This document shows, in pieces, positions 40,873 to 46,091 of a stretch of DNA of 46,091 bases. The translations under genes were made by a program, and so were the position numbers. A model generated the notes under the pieces. The model was given only the letters and a program-made list of their open reading frames with translations. It was not told the DNA's origin and ran no database searches. How positions within the stretch are numbered: the stretch's first letter is position 1; every line of letters starts with the position of its first letter. The stretch comes from Faecalibacillus intestinalis (lineage in GTDB: Bacteria > Bacillota_I > Bacilli_A > Erysipelotrichales > Coprobacillaceae): NCBI RefSeq assembly GCF_003024685.1, contig NZ_PYLQ01000021.1:1-46091 (forward strand), written 5' to 3'.

Positions 40873-42279
40873 TTATTTTTCATGTTTCTTTTTATTCATA
40901 AAGAATAATGCAGCAGCTACAACCATAATTGCACATCCACCTACTGTAAAGATTGTAGTACCAATACCACCAGTTTCAGGTAGTGCACCTACTTCTGTAT
41001 CTCTCATATCTGTATCAGCAGTAAATTCTGCAGTTGCTTTATCACCACTAATTGTTAAAGTCGCGCTTGAATTAGTTTCATTAATAGAATATCCATCAGG
41101 AGCAGTAACTTCTTTAAATTGATATTCACCTTTATCTAAACCTTTAACTACTAATTGACCATTTGCACCAGTTACAACTTCAGTTACGACACCAGTTTGA
41201 TCTTTAGCTAATACATAAGTGTTATTACCTTTATCAACAAATTTAAGAACATTTCCATCTTTATCTAATACATTGAATCCTGCACCAGCTAATAATTTTT
41301 TATCACTTTCTTTTTCATAATCATTTGTTTTTGTTAAAGTAATTGCACCTTCATATAAATCTACAGAATCACTTGAATAATTTTCTGAACCTGTACGACT
41401 TACATTAGCCGTATTTCTTACTTTATCATTTTCAGAAGTTACCAATACATTATAAGTAATTGTAACATCTTTTCCAGCATTACTGTTTGTATCATCAATT
41501 AAAGATGATAAATCTAATTCAAATGAATTAGTTGCATCATCAAATGTAGGAGCAATATTTATTTCATTATCCCCTAATTTAACAACAACTGTATTTTTTT
41601 TGTATTCTGCACCTGTTAATGCATCAGTTACTTTAAATAACTTATTTTTTTTAGTTGGATCAATTGAAGGAACTTTTACATTAATTGTATAAGTCACTGT
41701 TTGACCATTGTGTACAGCACCATCTGCATCATTAACTGTTTTAGTTAATTTAGTTTCCGATCTTTTTACATTTAATTCAGCATTTTTTAATGTTGCTGGA
41801 TTATTAGCATATTCAAAATTAATTGGAGCAGCCATAACATTATAAGTATATTTATTTGAGTTATCTACAACTTTAACAACATATAACCCTGCACCATCTA
41901 CTTCTGTTTTTCTTTCACCGTTATTTGTAAATCCAGTAAATCCACTTAAGTTACCTAATCTAGCTAACGCTTTAGAATGAGCAGCACTATTAGCTAATGA
42001 AGCTAAAATAGCTTGATCAACAGCTTGATCATCAGTTTTTTCATCAGTTTTATTATACTCATCTCTAAAAATTTGAGCGACTGTTTCATCAACAAAAGCC
42101 CATCCTGTTTTTGTAGTTTTATCTTGTTTAACAACTTTTAAATAAGATAATGTTACATTTTCATCTGCAGCAATGTTTTTTACTGTAATTGTTGGATTAG
42201 CAGCAGCTACTGGTACCATCATTGCTAGTGCCATCAATAATGAAACCATCATTGCTGAAACTTTTTTAAATAATTTCAT
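40873..42279 (-). CDS. LPXTG-anchored major pilin (SpaA/SpaH type)
   Basis: 468 residues from the ATG at 42279 with AAGGGAG upstream. Signal peptide (about 1-27, LLMALAMMVPVAAA), an N-terminal pilin domain, a central isopeptide-type domain beginning NAELNVKRSETKLTKTVND and running to VTITYNVLVTSENDKVRNT, and a Cna_B-like domain with the E-box EYQFKEVTAPDGY. The sorting signal is ALPETGG at about 432, then a helix and NKKKHEK. The usual VYPKN pilin motif is not seen; the lysine in LNVKRSE is the likely cross-linking residue by position, which is inference. Confidence 0.9.
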   Translation of the reverse strand: MKLFKKVSAMMVSLLMALAMMVPVAAANPTITVKNIAADENVTLSYLKVVKQDKTTKTGWAFVDETVAQIFRDEYNKTDEKTDDQAVDQAILASLANSAAHSKALARLGNLSGFTGFTNNGERKTEVDGAGLYVVKVVDNSNKYTYNVMAAPINFEYANNPATLKNAELNVKRSETKLTKTVNDADGAVHNGQTVTYTINVKVPSIDPTKKNKLFKVTDALTGAEYKKNTVVVKLGDNEINIAPTFDDATNSFELDLSSLIDDTNSNAGKDVTITYNVLVTSENDKVRNTANVSRTGSENYSSDSVDLYEGAITLTKTNDYEKESDKKLLAGAGFNVLDKDGNVLKFVDKGNNTYVLAKDQTGVVTEVVTGANGQLVVKGLDKGEYQFKEVTAPDGYSINETNSSATLTISGDKATAEFTADTDMRDTEVGALPETGGIGTTIFTVGGCAIMVVAAALFFMNKKKHEK

Positions 42280-42334
42280 ATTCAATCTCCCTTTCTTTTT
42301 TATTTATATATAAGAGCTATGAATAAATAGTCTC

Positions 42335-45300
42335 CTATTTATTCATATACTCATTATACCTTTTTCTATATATAGCAACTGCTGCTACCATCATAAGCAA
42401 CATACCACCTGCCATATACCAATAAATTCCTGTTCCACCTGTTTCAGGTAAAGTATATTTCACATGTATTCTATAAATACCATATTCAGATTTATTCTTT
42501 TTACAATTTTCAAAATCAGTAACACATTCTTTGTCATTACCATTTTTACCATCGTTAATAGCATATCCTATATTAGATTCACTATTACCAACCTTATTTC
42601 CATTGGTATTTGTGTTACTTTCATCAGTAGCACTACCACCATCATATCCTACTTTTAAGAAGAAATCCGTTCTACCATCTGGTTTAACTTTAGAAATCTT
42701 ATCTTTCGTAGTTTCTGATGTACATTGATCATCAGTATACCATTGTATAGTTAAATCGCCTTTTGTAATTTTTTCAAATTCTTTCGTTGATTCAATGTAC
42801 TTATATACAACATTACCTTTACTATTAACAACATTTTCTATATCAAAGACTTTACTATTTCCAATATTAGTATCATCAACTGGAACTGTCTCACCACTAT
42901 TGATCCAAATATCATCATTACTGGTTGCAATATCAACTTTTACATTCACTTTAGGTTGAGGTAAAACAGCTTCACCAAAACCTGTCGTTATTTTTGAATC
43001 TGGACTTACGTTAGTTGGAACGTTATTACCACCTATATATTTGTCACGTGCTTTAACAGTTATTGTTGTGTTCCATTCACCAGTATTAACATTTGGAATC
43101 GTTTGGTCAGTCCATCTAATTGCTTGGGTATTATTAACTTCATCATAATACGCCATACCAACTTTGCCATTAGTTCCTGTAATTTCTATTTCACCTTGCT
43201 TAAGTTCATCATCTGTTATAACATTTCCATCATTACCTACTAGTTGGAAACGTGGATCAATTACATCAACAATATTAGCATTTTTAATATCAATATTTTG
43301 TGATATTGTTTGTTGAATTTTAGCAAAGATTACCTTTAATTCATCAACATTTGCTGCTGTAAAAGCACAATTTGTTGATGCAATATTTTCAGATAACCAA
43401 TTAGATGTTTCATCATTCAACTTTAATCCAACTGTATATACCGTTATACCCGATTCTCTTAATTGTCTTGCTATTTCTTTGGAATCATTTTTATCCGTGT
43501 CTTCAGAAGGTGCCCCATCTGTAAATAAAATAACATATTGAGGAACATCTGTACGTTTAGAATTAGCTAAATTAGTTTGTGCTATACTTAAGCCTTTTTG
43601 AGGAGACGTACCACCAGCTGCATAGATACTTGCAATTGTTTGTTTTAAGCTATTTTTATTATCTCTTGCATTTACTAGATTGCTTAAATTATTTCCATAA
43701 GCATTGAATGTTGCAACACCAATTCTACTATTTTCTGAGGATTCTGCTGTTGCTGAAATAAATGCTGAAGATGCTTCTTTTAATCCAGTTAATCCACTAT
43801 CCAATGTATAAATTGTTGTGTTGTTATCCCTTTTATTTCCATAATAACCTGAAATCTTATCTGGTACATTTACCCAACTACTTCCGTTATAATATTTCCA
43901 TGTATCATTTATATAAATCATTGGATATTTAGCGTTTTTATAAGTATATGAATTACCATTAGTATGCTTATATGAAACATTTGTTAATGTATTATCATAA
44001 TAATACACCTTATTAACATCTAAACTATTTTTTACATCACAGTATTTTCCAACAGCTCTAAATCCTCCCTTATCTGTAGGATTGTTACTATTCCCATTGT
44101 AAAGCATACTACCTGAAATATCTAAAACCATCATAATATCAGCTACTGCTTCTTTTTGAACTACGCTTGAACTTGTAGATAAAGATTTAGCAGTAATGTT
44201 AATATCATATGTTCTTTCATCCCAATCTTTTACTTTTGCAGTCTTGTCATATTGTAAAGAGTTTTCAATAATTTCTTGAACCTTTTTATTTTCAATTTTA
44301 TATTTACCATTTGTTTGTGCTACTTCTTGTTCTTGATCATCTTTAACCAAGTAGAGCTTTGCTACTGCATTATTATTGCTATCAACTGTAACTCTTACTT
44401 TCCATGTATCATCAGAAACTAAATAACCATCTGGAGCACTTACTTCTGTTAAGGTATAGGTACCTTCTTTTAAACCACTAAAAGTAATATTTCCATCACT
44501 AGTTGATTTAACTCTACTTGCTTCTTTTGTTGAATCATTTTCTAACTTAAATACTGCATCACTTAATCCATTTCCGTTTTCATCAACCTTTTGAAGATTC
44601 AAATCAGCTTTTGGCTTTTCTATAACATCAACAACTTTTGCATTTGGAAGAGTAAATTCCATTTGACAATTAGATTCTGCAGCGCCACGTTCCATATAAA
44701 GAATTGTTAATTTATGCGTTTGATTTTTTTGCTCTTCTGTTAAACTTCCAGGAGTTAAGCCTAATTTACTCCACAAATCAACACTATCTGTAGCTGCATC
44801 ATGAATTCCACCTAAATCAATAATGACATTGGTATTATCTAAAACCACCCACATATCATCATCACCGGTAAATTTATAAGTCAAATCACCGACATAATCA
44901 CCTATTGTGAATTCAACATCATATCTCATTCCAAAAAAGTAATTTGGTGTTCCTTCTGTAGAATAATCATTAAGTGGGAAGAAATTTGAACCACTTGTTG
45001 TCACTTCTTTATTATTTTGTGCTGTATCAATAACTGAAGTTAATTTATAAGTATCACCTGTTTTATGAAATTTCAAATTCATACTATCTATATAACGTCT
45101 AAGATAAGTTTCTTTTCCATTGATTGTTACTGTTTCATTACTCTTAACAAAGAATCCTGGTTCAGTATAATTAAATTTTACATTTCCATCACTATCTATA
45201 CCATTCAACAATCCTTTAATTACTTTGCTGCTTCCTGTATAAGCATTAACATCATAGTCATCTTTCATCAATTCATAAGAATATGTTTCATAATTGTTTC

Positions 45301-45892
45301 CTGTACCTAAATCACTTCTACTTTGATATTCAATATTTTGCCATCCATTCCAATAAACACCTTTCCATGAATTTCTAGATGTACCAGATGTCAATCTTTG
45401 ATTAGTATTATCTCCTAACATATTAAAAGAATAATATTTTCCATTTGATTCACCAGCTCTTACTGTGTAATCATAGAAAGAAGTATCTCCTAATACATCT
45501 GTTTCTTTGGCAGTGTAATTCACTACAACCGTTGCACTTCCAGTTCCTGTCAATTCAATATAATTTTTATTTGATACGGCATTTCCATCAACAGTTACAC
45601 TACTTACATCCCAATTTATTGCTTTAGCGTAATCGTTGATTTTTGATCCATAAGATAGAGTTTTCACATCATCTGAATAGATTTTTTTGCTTCCATTATA
45701 ATGTTGAATTGTAACTGTAATATCTTTTTTTTCGCTACTTTTATTTTCTATTACATAACTAGAAGCGGTTGATTGGGTTGTTGCACTTCCGTTTGTACCA
45801 CTTCTTTCATTAGCAGAGGCAATAATCGCACTACTAATAACTACCGCTATTGCTAGAACAAATAAACCAATTCTTCTCATACGTTTCAGCAT
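42335..45892 (-). CDS. LPXTG-anchored tip adhesin with fibro-slime, Cna_B and VWA domains
   Basis: 1185 residues. Signal peptide (about 1-27); a fibro-slime/PA14-like domain (about 150-420, with YKFTGDDDMWVVLDNTNVII); a SpaA/Cna_B module (about 425-535, with FKLENDSTKEAS and TYTLTEVSAPDGYL); a VWA domain (about 575-860) with MIDAS residues in MVLDISGSM, GGTSPQKGL and LFTDGAPSED; further beta modules; and LPETGG at 1148 followed by helix and basic tail. The arrangement equals RrgA-type pilus tip adhesins, which bind host matrix. First gene of the locus, GGGAGG before the ATG. Confidence 0.92.
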   Translation of the reverse strand: MLKRMRRIGLFVLAIAVVISSAIIASANERSGTNGSATTQSTASSYVIENKSSEKKDITVTIQHYNGSKKIYSDDVKTLSYGSKINDYAKAINWDVSSVTVDGNAVSNKNYIELTGTGSATVVVNYTAKETDVLGDTSFYDYTVRAGESNGKYYSFNMLGDNTNQRLTSGTSRNSWKGVYWNGWQNIEYQSRSDLGTGNNYETYSYELMKDDYDVNAYTGSSKVIKGLLNGIDSDGNVKFNYTEPGFFVKSNETVTINGKETYLRRYIDSMNLKFHKTGDTYKLTSVIDTAQNNKEVTTSGSNFFPLNDYSTEGTPNYFFGMRYDVEFTIGDYVGDLTYKFTGDDDMWVVLDNTNVIIDLGGIHDAATDSVDLWSKLGLTPGSLTEEQKNQTHKLTILYMERGAAESNCQMEFTLPNAKVVDVIEKPKADLNLQKVDENGNGLSDAVFKLENDSTKEASRVKSTSDGNITFSGLKEGTYTLTEVSAPDGYLVSDDTWKVRVTVDSNNNAVAKLYLVKDDQEQEVAQTNGKYKIENKKVQEIIENSLQYDKTAKVKDWDERTYDINITAKSLSTSSSVVQKEAVADIMMVLDISGSMLYNGNSNNPTDKGGFRAVGKYCDVKNSLDVNKVYYYDNTLTNVSYKHTNGNSYTYKNAKYPMIYINDTWKYYNGSSWVNVPDKISGYYGNKRDNNTTIYTLDSGLTGLKEASSAFISATAESSENSRIGVATFNAYGNNLSNLVNARDNKNSLKQTIASIYAAGGTSPQKGLSIAQTNLANSKRTDVPQYVILFTDGAPSEDTDKNDSKEIARQLRESGITVYTVGLKLNDETSNWLSENIASTNCAFTAANVDELKVIFAKIQQTISQNIDIKNANIVDVIDPRFQLVGNDGNVITDDELKQGEIEITGTNGKVGMAYYDEVNNTQAIRWTDQTIPNVNTGEWNTTITVKARDKYIGGNNVPTNVSPDSKITTGFGEAVLPQPKVNVKVDIATSNDDIWINSGETVPVDDTNIGNSKVFDIENVVNSKGNVVYKYIESTKEFEKITKGDLTIQWYTDDQCTSETTKDKISKVKPDGRTDFFLKVGYDGGSATDESNTNTNGNKVGNSESNIGYAINDGKNGNDKECVTDFENCKKNKSEYGIYRIHVKYTLPETGGTGIYWYMAGGMLLMMVAAVAIYRKRYNEYMNK

Positions 45893-45956
45893 AATTTTTA
45901 CCTCCCATTTTAATATATATATTCACCATTTTATTAAATATTCCTATAAGACGGTA

Positions 45957-46072
45957 AAAAGCCGCCTATTCTTTTTGGTATATTAAATTATCCGGTGCTT
46001 AGAGGTTCACTCTAAATTATTAGGCGGAGTACCCTCTAAATTCTCGCGGGGATGTGAATCATCCCCTTTTTT
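45957..46072 (+). ncRNA. Structured RNA candidate upstream of the surface locus
   Basis: On the plus strand TTCACC (45922-45927), 17 bases, TATAAG (45945-45950) could drive an RNA that ends at a perfect terminator, GGGGATG / CATCCCC with T6 (46048-46072). Inside, TTAGAGG (45999-46005) can pair with either CTCTAA (46010-46015) or CCTCTAA (46033-46039), and CCGCCTA (45962-45968) is complementary to TAGGCGG (46021-46027). On the minus strand the same pairings would fall in the 5' leader of the surface locus, with TAGGCGG followed by CTTTTT. Strand and class are undecided. Confidence 0.45.
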
Positions 46073-46091
46073 GATACAATTTTACTGTCTG

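Noticed and set aside
42464-42728. Plus-strand ORFs inside the tip adhesin gene
   Set aside because: They are antisense shadows with no ribosome binding site and unnatural composition; the same applies to other short ORFs opposite glgP, glgB and the pilin genes.
45999-46039. PreQ1-I riboswitch
   Set aside because: AGAGGTTC and ACCCTCTA resemble its P1 strands, but the A-rich tail with the CUA pseudoknot strand is missing and the loop is far too long.

Overview
The window looks like chromosomal DNA of a low-GC Bacillota, most plausibly a gut Erysipelotrichia/Coprobacillaceae-type organism. This is inferred from strong AT bias, TAA/TAG-dominated stops, AAGGAGG-type ribosome binding sites, cre-like catabolite sites, class C sortases and SipW-type secretion; no marker gene allows a firm species call. 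It mixes housekeeping genes with accessory surface and mobile loci.

Layout. 1-2600: start of an Rpn-like nuclease/transposase, an AraC regulator and a membrane GAF-GGDEF diguanylate cyclase. 3060-4510: a decayed IS91-type transposase and a small ORF. 4623-5500: an eight-gene tRNA operon (Cys-Arg-Pro-Ala-Ser-Asp-Phe-Asp, minus strand) with a strong promoter, preceded by helically phased A-tracts. 5500-6600: a class-I glutamine amidotransferase-like hydrolase and a small protein. 6615-14457: central carbon storage and gluconeogenesis (glgB, glgP, a PucR regulator, pckA) with cre-like sites and a palindromic operator. 14494-21469: Rpn pseudogene, response regulator with a degenerate GGDEF domain, SEDS protein, AlaX-type editing hydrolase, EF-G paralogue, second Rpn fragment. 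21495-27016: mraY-murD, an NCS2 purine/uracil permease broken by one in-frame TGA, an HPr-like protein lacking the phosphorylated His, mnmM and an RluA-type pseudouridine synthase. 27055-29303: a P1B-ATPase-shaped membrane protein that has lost its catalytic motifs and ATP-binding N domain, plus a small Cys-containing protein. 29399-34104: a transglutaminase lipoprotein, PilC, four small N-terminally anchored pilin-like proteins and a PilT ATPase in one operon. 34145-34680: an Rpn relic. 34685-45892: a ten-gene minus-strand surface locus combining a sortase pilus (VWA/fibro-slime tip adhesin, major pilin, two class C sortases, a pilin without sorting signal) with SipW-dependent TasA-like proteins and the SipW signal peptidase. 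45957-46072: a structured RNA candidate ending in a terminator.

How the parts fit. glgB, pckA and the EF-G paralogue each carry a cre-like site, and the HPr-like protein keeps the regulatory Ser but not the catalytic His. This is the arrangement of the Crh co-repressor of Bacillus, so carbon catabolite control is a recurrent theme. The right half is a cell-surface fibre factory with two unrelated assembly systems: a type IV pilus-like operon with only a PilT-type motor, and a hybrid sortase/SipW locus. The best candidates for undescribed biology are the ATPase-like protein without an N domain, the His-less HPr, the hybrid surface locus, the PilT-only pilus operon, and the combination of absent TGA stops in intact genes with TGA codons interrupting two otherwise open reading frames.
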